NCBI RefSeq assembly: GCF_000524195.1
Contig: NW_020170408.1
Coordinates: 451,738-515,737 of the forward strand
From: Echinococcus granulosus
Lineage: Eukaryota > Platyhelminthes > Cestoda > Cyclophyllidea > Taeniidae
Direction: 5' to 3'
Length of the DNA stretch: 64,000 nucleotides
A program made the translations under genes and the position numbers. The notes under the pieces were generated by a model. That model ran no database searches, was not told the DNA's origin, and worked only from the letters and a program-made list of their open reading frames with translations. Below are positions 50,284-63,108 of the stretch, in pieces; the first letter of the stretch is position 1; every line of letters starts with the position of its first letter.

Positions 50284-53200
50284 CTTGTTCCTGTTTTTTA
50301 AGATTTAATCTTTTGTTTGCTTTTTCAAGAACCCGAGACTACGTTATGTTTTTTTTTTACAGAAATGTCGGCTCTTTTGTAAGTTGCGCCTCCACTTTGC
50401 TGTGGGGCGGATTATTTCCGTCTTTATATCACTATTTAAATAAATATTGTAGGAACTATTATCTGTATTGATGTTCTGGAAGTTCTGTCTTATCCCATTG
50501 TATACTTGTTTAGCTTACTGTCTGCCACTTATCAACTTTACTTACTTGGGGACTTCTTACATCAATCGGCCTAACCACTGTAGGTGAGAGAGGATGTTAG
50601 ACTGCTGAAATCGTTTGATGATTCAGTTAATTGGTCCATTTTGTCACGGACGAACCGATCGTTTACTGTGATATTTCTTTACCATCCTGGGAATAAGTGG
50701 GGCTGAAATTTGAATCTCAATATCCAAATTGTTACTCTATGCTACGCTCAATGGTTTGAAATGTGCTGAATCCCCATTTCGTCAAATGTTTGTCTTTGGA
50801 ACGAATCATTTGACTGCGATCTGATGGGATGCTACCTCAATCTTGATTGGGTTTCGTTTCACCAATGAAAGTGCACCTCCTTAACCAATGAAATTGCTCC
50901 TATGGTTGGAATTCTAGCCATTGAAAAGGCAGATCCATTGGCTTCGCTCGATGGAAGAGACTGGTAAGCTACTCGCCTTTTTTACAAAATCGAATGCTTT
51001 GGTCTGAACACCCCGCCCTTGCATGTGATGTGATTTATGAGTTGCTGGTATCCTGCGAATTGTTTTCCCAAAGCATTCTCAAATGCCTGTGTCAGTAGTT
51101 CCTCGCGTTACTTGTGACTGACAGGCCCATTTAGCATTGCAATATTTTGAAAGCCTGTAGTGCGATGCTTTGATATTTTTGAAAATCTGTATTTAATTAC
51201 TTGCGTACTTAAGTCCAGGCGGATTGCAATTCCGCTTAGTGGCATGGCCTCCGGGCAATGCCAGTAAAACCAGCCCCTCGGTACCTCGGTAATATCTCTT
51301 CTGGTATGCTACTGGGATTTTCTATGACTTCGATTGAAAATCGGGTGCTACAGCAGGACCCATTGTTTAAACTAATCAATTTATTCAAAGCAAAACTACA
51401 GCCTTTTTGACTTGACCTTCAACCGACGCAGTCAACTGTAATGTCATGCGTTATTATAACTCTATCAGTGGTATGACCTCTGTTATCACAATTTAGGTTA
51501 TATTATGAAATGTCTTGTTGGTACAGTGCCTGGATTTGTCGATAAATTATGCAAGTCTAATTAAATTGTTGGTGAAATTGGGTAAATACTACTGAAAACT
51601 ACTCGAGTAATGTAGACCCCAGGATGTGGAATGGGTGTTGCGTGTTTGTTTCTCTTCTTCCCTATGTGACTTGAAATCTAGAAATTCCAATTCAAAAGCT
51701 AGTGATCTCAATGAAGACCATAACCTCCAGAAGCGGAAAGGCCATAATTCATGCTGCTATCGTGGTATCGTGCCACAAACTCTGACTCGATTGAAGTCCT
51801 CGCCTCGAGACTTTTTCGTAGTCGTGACCAGACATGTCGGTAGGGAAGAAGGCTGATTGTAAACCCACGGAAGGGCCGAGAGGTTAGATGCATAGTTTTC
51901 AAAACGGAGGTAAATTGGCTTTGCAAAGAGGGCATTTATAATGTGGAGCCCCCTTTTTAAAACGTCTAATTTGAAGCAACTTCAAGATGCCATCGACACC
52001 TTTTTAGGTTTCTTTTTGCTGATTGGTTGTTATTTTAGCCACTGCTCAGCTAATGGAAACGCCGGGGAGCCAGCATTTACTCACGTAGTACATACAATTG
52101 CAAACAAACCGGCCAGCGATGGGTCCTTTTAACATATCTTGGTGCAGGGTTGTTTGCCTTCATGCTATACACAGGAATAGGTTGGCTGTCAAGAGGTGAT
52201 GTGACTTTGAAAAGCCCTCAAATGCTGATCTCAGTAGGTTCAGCGAGTTGAGGGGCCCGCATTTTGTGACGCTTGGCTGCGGTTTTGGGCAGTAACCTCG
52301 GGGTCGCTATGCACCTAAACCAAGTTTTCTCACCGTTGCCATGGCGGTAGTGCTCAAAGCCTTCTCTGAGAGTAAGCACCTAGTTTTTTTTCAAAAAAAA
52401 ACAGAGAGGCATAATTGTAACCGAGATTTGAAACAACCATAGCACATGCCTGCCATAGGACCCACTCCTGACTTAAGACAACGCGAATGCTGCCCTACGA
52501 TTTGCCTATCATCCACTAGTTTATGTATTTATTTAACGACTTTGAGCAATCAAAAAATAGTTTTCCATAATGGTTCGCTTGTTCGCAGTCACCGTTCACT
52601 TTCTACATTGCGCAATGAGGGCATTCAAACAAGAGCATTATGTGCCTCTTTAAAAATGTACAGGTACTGGAGGCGAATTTGAATCCGTTTTAGCTAGGGT
52701 CTGACTGTAATTGAACAATTAGCTTTTTCTACTGCATATAAGTCTATCAGTATCCCTCTGATCTTTTCAGAAGGTATGTGCTGCTAGTGACGTGGACGGT
52801 GTCACGCCGACGCGATAAAGCAGTCTGCGGAGATTATATGCCTGCAAAACCAAACTCATGGCTAATTTAACTAAAAACCACCTCCTACATCTAAACTCTA
52901 AAAAATTCAGAATAATGGGCCCAAGGAGGTGTTGAATTTGATATTTATTGTCCCAGTGTGATGTTTCACTTATGAGAAAATGGTATGTAAAAATAAACTT
53001 TATCCGTGGCTTTTGATAGGTGACAAGGATTGGCAATCAAGAGCAGTTAAGTCGATGCCTCAGACAAGAATAAAACACAGCTGTAAGACAGGCGATATTT
53101 TATAATTATCGGGATTGTTTGTAGGCCAATTGCAATAACCACTCTATCTGTTTTTTTTAAAATCACCGCAAAAATTAATATTAACTGCATCACTGCATAC

Positions 53201-53480
53201 ATTGGTAAGTGGCAAAAAACTTGTACGATTCAATCCAATATGACATTTTTGACCGTAACTTGTAAATTGCCGGCCAAAAGTTGACCACGTAATGTTGTGC
53301 GCATTTCTATTATAGTTTGCTAAAGATATTTAAATGCAAAACTAGCATACGCGCAGCTAATTTTTTGGGAAAATCCCCAAAATACTTTCACGTTTGTTTG
53401 TTTAAATTTTTACACGGCGTTAAACAGGTGCTTTTTTCGAAATCTGCTCGTGTCTTACTGGCTTCTCGGGCTGTCCTACG
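50284..53480. other. Intergenic region between TMEM115-like and RPSA genes
   Basis: About 3.2 kb without recognised coding sequence. A possible diverged fragment of the A/B dispersed repeat lies near 51230-51335. The last 70 bases before the RPSA ATG are pyrimidine-rich (CGTGTCTTACTGGCTTCTCG), consistent with a ribosomal-protein 5' UTR. Confidence 0.55.
50439..50444 (+). terminator. Candidate polyadenylation signal of the TMEM115-like gene
   Basis: AATAAA within TTTAAATAAATATTG, about 155 bases after the stop codon. It is the first canonical hexamer downstream. Confidence 0.5.
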
Positions 53481-54418
53481 ATGTCGGGTGGAATTGAAGC
53501 TCTTGAGCTCAAGGAGGATGATATTAGGTTGATGGTTGCGGCCAAAGTTCATCTCGGTAGCACAAACGCTAACTACCAAATGCAGCAGTACGTGTACGAT
53601 CGCAATGATGAAGGTAACCATATCATTCATCTGAACAAAACCTGGGAGAAATTGCTCCTTGCTGCACGTGCCATTTGTGCTATCGAAAATCCTGCCGATG
53701 TTGTCATAATCGGTGGTCAACCCACTTGCCAGCGTGGTGCTCTCAAATTTGCTCACTACACCGGAACCACGTCTGTCCCTGGCCGCTTTACACCTGGTGC
53801 TTTTACCAACCAGATACAATCTGGATTCAAAGAGCCCCGCCTTCTCATTGTATGCGATCCAAAGGGTGATCATCAGCCTGTTCGTGAGGCCTCAGCTGTC
53901 AACATCCCTGTTATTGCCTTCTGCAATACTGATTCGCCACTGCAATGCGTCGATATTGCTATCCCATGCAACAACGATGTAGGCTGTTTAGTTTGTTTGT
54001 CATTTTTGGTGTTATACAGAAATACTCTATTGCGCTGATGCTATGGATGTTGGCTCGTGAGGTTCGTCGTATGCGCGGTCTCGATCCTAGGTCGCAGCCG
54101 TGGGATGTCATGATGGATCTTTTCCTCATGAGAGAGCACGTTGATGAAGCCCCTGAGGGTGCCGAGGGGGAGGCCCAAGAGGCTCCTTTCGAGCAGGGAA
54201 CAGCTGACGCAGGTAAATTTTGTCTTCGTCTGAGCTCAAACCGATCATAAGGTGTGATTTAGTTTGATTGTGTTTCCCCTTTAAAAGCGGAGGCCGAAGC
54301 TGCGGAATGGGCCGCCGAGGCATCTCTCCCCGTTGCTGGAATGCCGGAGCTCGGTGTCGCTGGTGCTGGTGGCAGCTGGACAGCCTACGATGTAAAGGCT
54401 GATGCTTCATGGACCTAA
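53481..54418 (+). CDS. RPSA: 40S ribosomal protein SA (uS2, laminin-receptor family), 3 exons
   Basis: Structural protein of the small ribosomal subunit, needed for late 40S maturation. Exons 53481-53978, 54020-54212 and 54288-54418 give 273 residues. The sequence opens [19 protein letters not shown], then shows the uS2 fold signatures [87 protein letters not shown] and a final helix [15 protein letters not shown]. The acidic C-terminal tail ends in Trp-containing units ([15 protein letters not shown]), typical of animal SA. Introns are 41 and 75 nt. Codon use looks restricted, as expected for a highly expressed gene. The start is unambiguous from alignment with the family N terminus. Confidence 0.98.
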
Positions 54419-54428
54419 GAAGTTTGTA

Positions 54429-54434
54429 AATAAA
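54429..54434 (+). terminator. Polyadenylation signal of RPSA
   Basis: AATAAA starts 11 bases after the RPSA stop codon and implies a very short 3' UTR, common for ribosomal-protein mRNAs. Confidence 0.75.
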
Positions 54435-56366
54435 GTTATGAGGAAATCATTCTCCTTGATTTTCCTCGAATTTTAATAATGAGGAGTTGTTTCTCGTATG
54501 AGAATTAATGTCCTTTTAGTTTAACCTGATCTCTATGTCCCTATTCTGATTATATCATTGTTTATTGCAGAGAGGCTAGTGTGGTTTTGTCCAAGGCTTT
54601 CCACATCTTAATGTAGAAGCGATTCAGTTGCTGGTTTGTGTATTACAGTGTGTGCCAGGACTGACTTGACTCTTGGTAAACTCATCTGCCGACCGAATCT
54701 GCGGTCATTTGGCCTTTCTTGTTCCAACGTATTGACTGGTATGGTAGGAGTACATTTGAGAAAATTTTAAGCTCCTCTGGAGTAGTTCGTGTGAGCCTTC
54801 TGTATTATTGCGAACGGGTGGTTGGCATTCGGGTGCGTCTCTGTTCTCGTTTGAGCTCCGATGGCTGGCTGCGAAATACCCCTTGCTTGATTCGTCCGTT
54901 CTTGTGGGTACAAAGTTTTGCATGGTCTTGTGCGGTTTACGTCTATCACTCCTTAGCTAAGTGGTCTACACAGTAGCACCGGATGGTCTCACCAATTCTG
55001 TGAATGTCCCAAATGAAGAGCTCTGCAGCCGTCATTAATTTGACAGGTTGTCGTTTACTGTAATGGCTCGGCTGAGTTATACCAAACACGAAGTGCAACA
55101 TGGTGTCAGCATTCCTGGCTTGTTGTACTTGTGCCACTACAAGCGTCCAAGTTGGGGACTTACATCAAAGAAATACCGAATAACAGCTTGGCAAAAGTGC
55201 ATATGGCTACTTAGACTGAGCTAGTTTCTTGTGTCGCGCGTGGTAGGTCCTCGACGTTTTATTCGGTGAAGTTCGGGGGTCCTGTTCTTTCGTGAGCCTT
55301 CAAAAGTTACCAACCCGTGCCTAAGCTCAGTAGTCTGTATTATTTTATCGATAAAACCGGGATTTTATCCAGCCCTTCAGCTACCGATCGACTTCATGTA
55401 GTTTGTTGGGACCTGCAAGGTGCTTGCATAGCTGAGCGTCGTTATGGCATTTTTATTTTCCCCCAAAGGCTTGACTTGATGAATGTGATTCGAGCTTGTC
55501 AGCCTTGAGGGCCAAGTAGGGGTCGTGCAAAAGACGATGGAGTGTCGAATGCGTGCCAATGGGTGAAACGACAACAGACGGTCAGGATCTAAAGCCACGG
55601 AAGTGTGGAAAGCACAACTGCCGTAGGCTTATCGTCACGTAGTTTGTAGAAACTACTCACCCTCTCGGTATGATGCTTGCAATTAATCTGGATTACTGAT
55701 AGTCAAAAGACCCCTGTATTTAGTATTACGCGGTTGTTGTGTCCCTGTAGGAGTAGCAGTAATTGACACGCATTCTTCAGCCAGCCGGGACAGCTGAGGC
55801 GGTCAGCAACGACGACAATACATTTGCGCAACACGATGTGCCGATATTTGAAGCCTCTTGGAAATGAAGCAACGAACTAGACCTCGGGAACATCCACTTG
55901 TACAAAGTACTCAAACTAAGGCATAGTGTAAACACTATAAAGACGACCGACCACGTGTCTGCCGGTAAAGATTTCGCCTGCGATAATGCCCGTCCTGGAA
56001 CACGGTAGCCACACCCGCGAACATTCAGTCAGTGCGTGGTACGTTCGGCTATTGATGATCAACGCATAACCCACCATGAGCATGAATCGACAAGCACACA
56101 CCGAGCATCATCCCACAGCGAAGTGGAAGTGAGACGGATGACAACAATTCCTTCCCTGACAGCAAAAATCAGGTCGGGTGCCTATTTCTACTCGATTTTT
56201 CTTCTGTGCTTTTCGGCTAAGTACCGAAAAACGATTTTACTAAGATGCACCCGCATTCCACTCCTCATGTAGGAATACCAGTAAACAAGCACATACCTAG
56301 GTAAACTAAAAAGTATCGGACATCCCTAACTTAATTTGATTTAAAACTCAAAATGTATATACAGAT
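54435..56366. other. Intergenic region between RPSA and the exosome subunit gene
   Basis: No gene recognised in about 1.9 kb between convergent genes. A stretch near 55470-55510 (GACTTGATGAATGTGATTCG) resembles 36570-36610 (GACCTGATGGATGTGATTCG) in semaphorin intron 6, suggesting another diverged dispersed repeat. Confidence 0.5.
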
Positions 56367-56371
56367 TTATT
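56366..56371 (-). terminator. Polyadenylation signal overlapping the EXOSC6 stop codon
   Basis: On the minus strand the last codons read GAA TAA A, so AATAAA overlaps the stop codon TAA. If this signal is used, the mRNA would end within about 15-25 nt of the stop, giving an almost absent 3' UTR. Confidence 0.5.
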
Positions 56372-57170
56372 CCGGCTTCTCCAATTCCTTGTAATCAGTC
56401 TTCATTATAGAGTAAAGAGTACCATGAATAGTAGCATAAATGGACTCCGCTCTCGTAAAAGCCTCCTCCATAACCGTCCGCAGGCCATCCAAAGAGCGAA
56501 GGCCCAATGAGGTACCGTTAAACATGGTCACCTGGTTTAGTTGAGGCATTACTGCTACCGATGATATTAAGTCGCCGCCTTCAGGAGAGTTTGAATTGAG
56601 TGCCCTGGACATCACGTCTAGTCCGATGGCCAGATCGTACATTTGAACACCAGCGTGAACGAGAGCTAGAGTTGCGCAAGTAATTCCAGCAGACAGACAA
56701 GAGGAGGTGCTGCAGACGTAATCATTCAGCTCTGTGCCGTCATCGAGGACGGTTACGGCTATCTGGTACTTGCCTCGAGGAAAACTATCCTTGTAGATTG
56801 AAACAGAGATTCAAGCAGTGAATTGTCTCACGTTTATGATTTAGATAAACAGACATTTTGCACTCACAAGAATAACAGAGGGTTCGAGAGCGGTCAGAAG
56901 TAGCTGACTCAACCGCTTCTCTTCAGCATCCTTAAAAGTATCGCGCCTGATTTGCGAGGAGAATGGAGCGAATCTAAAGGAAGTTACAAGTTGTCCATCT
57001 TGCTTTAGCTAGAAAAATGCGTTTAAACAATTTGCAGCGTACTTCAACAGGGCCACAGACACAACACATGACCTTTGTACGACCATATTCTAAGTAAGCA
57101 GAACCATCAGCACATTGATTGACTCCGAGAGCAAAGTCTAGTGGACTTAAACGAGGATGGAAACGAACTG
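56367..57170 (-). CDS. EXOSC6: Exosome complex component MTR3 (EXOSC6), RNase PH fold; 5' exon unresolved
   Basis: Subunit of the nine-protein ring of the RNA exosome, which threads RNA to its nuclease subunits; the animal RNase PH-like ring subunits are catalytically inactive. Clear exons on the minus strand: 57043 to about 57170, 56868-57008 and 56367-56789. Diagnostic matches to MTR3 are DGSAYLEYGRTKV (human KGSAYLEAGGTKV), TSFRFAPFSSQIRRDTF (human DFRRAPFAGRRRR), SFPRGKYQIAVTVLDDG, HAGVQMYDLAIG (human DAGVEMYDLVVG) and VAVMPQLNQVTMF (human VALMPVLNQVAGL). These favour MTR3 over RRP41 or the other PH-like subunits. The first two clear exons are joined by a 34-nt intron. The start codon was not found with confidence: a nearby Met-led stretch (57240-57310) ends at a donor but in the wrong phase for the next exon, so an additional exon or a different donor is needed. 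Confidence 0.85.
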
Positions 57171-58263
57171 CTTACACATGGGTGGAACATTACTGACGAA
57201 TTCGGATTTCTGCAAAAAAACAACCTAAGAAACAATAATAGTACCTTGCGCTGCTTGATAAAATAGCACAAATCTATAGCACTCGTGGGTGCCTTAAATC
57301 TATCCATCGCATATAAACCAAAGAAGTGTACTACGATTGAGTAGATAATCAGCGCATAATCAACTGCGCTTGCCTTTAACAACCAATGATAAAAAGGGTC
57401 TCGACTGAGTGATTTTTATATTTTAATCCAGGTCTTGGGCAGAAACTAATGGTACGCAAAAATTTCCCGGTTGCTAACACCTATTAAATAGTAAAATTGC
57501 CTAGTTGTGCAACATATGAATAACGATGGGACTGTGTAGGTCGGTCTCGACTCCGAGAATATTTTTGTATTTTTTTTGCTTTTTACTTCTTTTAGCATTA
57601 ATTGGCTACCTGCACCTTTACAAATGAGCATGCTTTCTAAGTAGAAAACTTTAAATATGCTCAGGTTATTATTTTACCTCTTTTGCGTTGCATTGAGGTT
57701 GCCCTGAGGAAGGAAGAAGGCACACTAATGTGTTGTCGACTGCAGAAGGGAAAAAGGACCGCTGGCATCATGCAAAGACCAGGTCGCCCAGAGAAGTACA
57801 ATGTCGTCACCCTGAGTATCCCCTTACCAAAACTGAGGGTTTAGCAATTAAGTTATTTCCCCACAACGCTTCCTTAACAACCAACTTATTTTGAACAAGC
57901 GTACGCTTGGTCTCCAACCGATTGGGACTTATTTAATGATATCGCATGCATAAGTTGTTAAATCGCATAACCTTCTCCCCAAAATTACAGCCACGTCTAG
58001 CACCCAGGATATCAACAACCCTAATACCTTAGAACCCCCCCACCCCAAACGACCGAAACGTGCCTAAAGCCGACCTAGACACGAAATCCCGTCTCAGGAC
58101 AGTCCCACAACTACAGCAACACCAGCGACTGTTGATAACCCGCAAGAATGAGGAGGCATTTCTAATCTGTGTTAGCAAACAAAACTGTACACATTGCAAT
58201 GACGCAAGCAAGCATAGTCTCAAGCTATTTGCCCGAGAAATGGATATGAAAGCGTATTCGCCA
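57171..58263. other. Region upstream of EXOSC6 and downstream of SLC25A26
   Basis: Should hold the EXOSC6 5' exon and promoter and the SLC25A26 3' UTR, as both genes are on the minus strand about 1.1 kb apart. I could not place the EXOSC6 start codon. No other gene is recognised. Confidence 0.45.
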
Positions 58264-61200
58264 TCACCACCGGTCTAGCGTGTGTGACCAGAAGGCCTTT
58301 GTGATGTCGTAGAGACCAAGGAAAATTGACCCACCAATGGCAAGAAGGCTCACCCGCGGAACCAAACCGGCAAAGAGACTACGCAAATGAAAGCGTAAGA
58401 AGATAACTGGCTTAAATGCAATAGAAGATGGAAATCTCTACAGAAGCGAACTATCAGGTTATCAAAAAACGTTCTTGTGGTCTTCGGCAGAGGTCGATGC
58501 AATAACTTTTGTCATTTGGATCTTGCGACCTCACCTTCTTCGAACACCGAATATTAATCTGTACGCGGAGCTTCTGTGGTTTTAATTGAGTTAAACTCAA
58601 TTCTTGATGCAGACAGGCTGACAACCTCGAAGCACAACTATCGAATCCAATCGACACGTATTGATATGAGGGTAAAGTACTGAGAGACCTATGGAAATTC
58701 ATCTAAGCATCTATGTAAAAGTTAGATGTACCTTACACTACTTTGTAAGTTACAAAAAGTCATCGCTGCGAGGTGCGATGAAAGACATAGGAGGTCATTT
58801 GATTACCCCACAGTTATTTCCGAATTTGCGATGTATAGGGACTGCAGAAAATCAAATTGAAAAAACCAGAGGTAAGCTCACCCCCGAAAGCCCGCCTCAG
58901 CGTAGACCAGACGCGTCACTGTCAACACATTGATAGTGGAAAATGCACTCTGCTTCTGAAAGAGGCAATAAAGTAGGCAACATTGCCAATTGCAATTAAA
59001 AAGCAGTCAGATTGGCCACAAGTCTCGAAGGATAGTCAACAATTGAAATGCCACAAAGTGACACATTGAGCTGCATCCCTTGCAGAGAGCTTAGCTGGTC
59101 AAAATAAATGTATGTTTAACAATGATAACTAAAGGGATCACCGAAGTTTGTGACGATATAGCGTGCACTCGCATGCTTTAGGCGACAAACCATCCACATT
59201 CTTCCGCATCCAACAAAGAATAAAGCCAACATTTTTGCACATATAAAGCGGATAGTAGGCACCTACCATGACTTGAGACAGTCACCGAGTGAATTGAGGT
59301 TTAAAAAGACAGCCATTTGTGTCAGTAGCAAAAAGTGTCATCATTGGGACAAAACCCACCTCTGCGAGCATGATACGAGTCTTGACGACATCGAAGGGTG
59401 TTGTACAGGCACCGGCAAGGGCACCAGCCATTGCACCGCAAAGTGCAAACTGTCCCTTTGACAGGCTGCCACTGCCACCAGTCCTGCTTTGATTATACCG
59501 CTCCATGAAGCGCTAGAAATGGGAGGTAGGTAAAGAAATAAGGTCCAATGCACGTATCTACTGACAAGTAGTTAAGTAGACAGCTTTGGCTTGTACAAGG
59601 CAGTACTCATCCTGAGGCAGCGTCTCATTGATCTCTGCTGCTACTATTAGGTAATTAAGTAGACAGTTTCCTGCTTTTAAGCACTCTATCGAGCTTTAAC
59701 ATTCTTGTCCCCACAGCACCCTAGAGAATCAATGATGCAGCCTGAATGTCGAAATCGACGACAATTCTCAGACTACGGATCAAGAGGACTGCGTGCATGC
59801 ACAAGACTCTTCGTCTTCTTGCAGTGTTCACGATTCCTGAATTAATTGAAAAGTTTCACAATCCCATCTCTTATGATCTGAGTGCCCCAGTGTAAATTTG
59901 ATGAGGGAGGCGAGTTTGCCGAACATAACACATAAACACGGTGTAAGATCTTGGATTCTGGTGATGTATCAAGCTCGAGATAATTCCCCATCTCTCATTC
60001 TAGTGAAGAACGGCTTTTCACTGTTGATTAAAATGCTTCAAAGCTGACGTGTCAAGAGCTTTCAGTTATGTCGAACCTTATTGCCAATGAATCACTTCCA
60101 TTGCATCTATGTTAGTTAGAAAAGGAAGGTCGTAGCGAAAGCTCCTCTACCATAGGGTTGATTAACGAAGGATGAGGATAAGTTCTACAGAATGATTGAC
60201 GGCTCTTCAGGTTGGACACAGCCTGATTACCTGTAACAGAAGTGGCAGAAGAACAACTGATCGAGAGACATACCTTAAGAGTCTCCCAAACGGGATATTG
60301 GATGAGGGAAAAGGGGAGTTCTCGCAGGATTGTACTGAGATAGCCACGGTACATGCCTCCCAGACCCTATCAAAGCAATCACACGGGGGGTTACTTGGTG
60401 TCTCCGCTTTACTGTAAAAAGTCCACCAAAACGGTAGGAGCGAGAAACTCTTCATAGTGTTTAATGCACAATATAATTGTAGTTCCCTCTAGAATATAAT
60501 CAACCACAGTACGGCCTGCGTTTCGTCTTTTAATTAAGAAAGCTGGGAAATAATTATGGCGAAGCTGTTGTTCAGTAACATGCGTTCAAGCTCCAAAGGT
60601 AGCAATAAAGGAGGGAGTAAGCGAAGATAGACAGAGCGATAAATAGATAGTGAGCCACTTACTTCGGTTCGCAAGGTGTTGGAGAGAACACGCCCGAAGC
60701 CGAGGTGAGGTTGGCTTTGTGCTCGCTGTTTGACCGTCTCGCAGGGTACGCGGATTATACAGGCAACCACCTCACCCAAACTTGCCGCTAGCATGGCGGA
60801 GAGCCAAGGCGGTGCTATCTCTGCTGTTCGGTTCTTGGTCATCTCGTAGGCGCAGAAGAACAGAGCAGCTGCGAATAGAAATGGGAGACGAAGGGAAAGA
60901 TAATGGAGCTACATTATAAGGCGGGAATTAGCAATAATAGTGGTCGTAGCTGTGACTAGCATGCATTTATCTAATTAAAAAATCCGTTTTGCCATTACCC
61001 TCCGACGCCCATTCGGACCCTGCAAGTAGTCCAGCCTGCCTTCATTTCTAACAAACTGCGAGAATGAGAGCCAATTTGATGTATAAAACCCGACCTAACC
61101 GATGGCACAATCGTCAGCGTCGTTTACTGGTTAGTATTTCATGTCCTCAACATTAATTTGATATATTATCCCCCTACTATGTTCTTACCAGAGCTGCAAT

Positions 61201-62201
61201 GACCCTATACATAGAACGAAATAAACAGCGGATAGGATGAAAAAAACTAGGGCAGATGAAGATCACTATGAGTACTTATTTCTCGCATCCGTCTATGCGA
61301 ACGGATTAGACATTGCTCTGTTAAGAGAAGACTTCATTTGGAGAATTTCTTTCTTCAAGATTTGCCCTAACGACTTGAAAGGCTATTTCAACTCATCAAA
61401 TTCAGCAAAAAAAAGGATACTCAAAGTGGAGCATTGAAAAAGCACAGAAAAGCCGATTAACATAAAGGTAAGTGTGTACGATGAAGGAATCAGTACATAT
61501 TTCCAAGACGTGTTTCCTTCCTACAAGAAGCTCATAGTGATATCTTCTGAAGCAGTGTAGAAATGCATATTGCGGCCAAGAAAGTGTAAAAAAAAGTGGA
61601 GGAGAAAAAGAAAACGAGAAAACCTAGAATCCAGAGAAATAATATGAGGCCAATGTATTTTAGGGTTGCCCCTATGTATCAGACCTCCTAAAAAGTGCAC
61701 ATTAAGTGCACATTAGTCAGTGAAGATGAGAAAAACTGGAAGCATTTAGAAAGTACTATTGGCGTCGCTCAAGGAATTTCACCTAAGATTACTTCCTCTC
61801 AAAGGGTCAACAAAAAGAACAAAATTATAAGCAGTGAATTAGGGAAAAAATAGGAATAAAACAGGGGGATTAAAGAGAAGCTATGGGAAAGTGGTGGAAA
61901 TTTATTCCTAAAAAGGTCGCCTTGAAGTTCTCTAAAGGTGTTTCCACATACAGGGTCTAACAGAAATGGTAAAGAGGAACTCGAAAAATTTAAGACGACT
62001 AGAGTATGAACCTCCTGGAGCCGAGCCGGAGAGGACAGCTGGAAATCCAGCGAAGAGATGCAGACGACCGGAAGGCCTGATGGATCTTGAGATGCTCTGC
62101 AAACGCGTCTTGATAGTGTCCAGTGGATAGACGACCAAATCAACGCAAAGACCTGCAGTTGCACCAGATAACAGGGCCGTCGCTTTTTCGTGTGGAAACA
62201 T
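58264..62201 (-). CDS. SLC25A26: Mitochondrial S-adenosylmethionine carrier (SAMC), 6 exons
   Basis: Inner-membrane carrier importing S-adenosylmethionine into the matrix in exchange for S-adenosylhomocysteine, supplying methyl groups for mitochondrial RNA, protein and ubiquinone modification. Exons in transcript order: 62012-62201, 60663-60868, 60274-60366, 59360-59512, 58882-58955, 58264-58378; 276 residues, close to the human 274. All three carrier signatures are present: [11 protein letters not shown] (residue 25 on), [11 protein letters not shown] and [11 protein letters not shown]. Family-specific stretches include [67 protein letters not shown] and [10 protein letters not shown] with [10 protein letters not shown]. 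The start is the only Met before the first repeat, as in the family. Alternative SLC25 members are unlikely given these stretches. It is transcribed divergently from NDUFS2. Confidence 0.96.
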
Positions 62202-63108
62202 TTGATAAGGTTGTAATTACTTATTTCCACCTCCAAAAAGCTAAAATTAATTTGAAAATAATATTCGGGTATCAACTGCGGGGATGGTAAGAAAGCAAAC
62301 TATGTGTCAGGAGAAGAATGTGCCAAAGGCAAACTAATAACTGAATTATATTGATATACAAATATTAAATAAATCGATGAAGGGAAAAGGAACCACATAA
62401 CTTGCAGAAGTGAAAACTAGTGATTCAACGAAAAGCAGTTCATCAACCACATACACCCAGCTGTACTACAAATAAAAGCAACTAAAGGAAAGCAATCTAT
62501 TAGTGCATTGACAAAGTGTCCTAACTGAATAATGTCAACAAAAGTAAATAACAGAAGCACGTGACTACGCGTCCACTTAAGGATAGCGCCACTTGGAATA
62601 TTGTCACTTGACAATGTTGGCGGTAACAAATTTGAAAGGCCAGTGCAGAACACTTTCAAAGATACCCCAGAAATATTTAATAAAACCATGCAAAAAAAAA
62701 TACGACATCATTAAGATGTATTTGTTTGATTTCCTCTGTAATCGAATATGAAAGGTGAGCAATTTGCGGAGCAGTCCTAATTTTGATCACGAAATGGGCA
62801 CAAGTGCTTTAAAATTTGATCACAAGGCTATTTTTTATTTATGAGTTAACCACTTGCCCAAAGACACCATGACTGCTTTAATGAGAGCATCTGATGTCGT
62901 TTATTAAGTACATTATTGTATTAGAAGCAAATGTAGAACCCAAAAATAAGCATTTTTTGATGTATCACTTAAGACATATTTTTTTGCTTTGCTTTTTGGT
63001 ATTTCATTAACTTACTGATAACATTAAGGATAAACTTAAATCTGTCTTTGCAATATATGTTTGTGCCACAGGGCTAACGCGCGTTTAGCAAAGTCGTTTC
63101 GGCCAAAA
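62202..63108. other. Divergent intergenic region between SLC25A26 and NDUFS2
   Basis: 907 bases between two start codons pointing apart, both for mitochondrial proteins. AT-rich, no coding sequence or known motif seen. A TTTAG acceptor-like site lies 20 nt before the NDUFS2 ATG, which could be a trans-splice or 5' UTR acceptor. Confidence 0.5.

Noticed and set aside
53388..53873. 161-codon minus-strand ORF
   Set aside because: Antisense to RPSA exon 1, whose sense translation is an unambiguous ribosomal protein.
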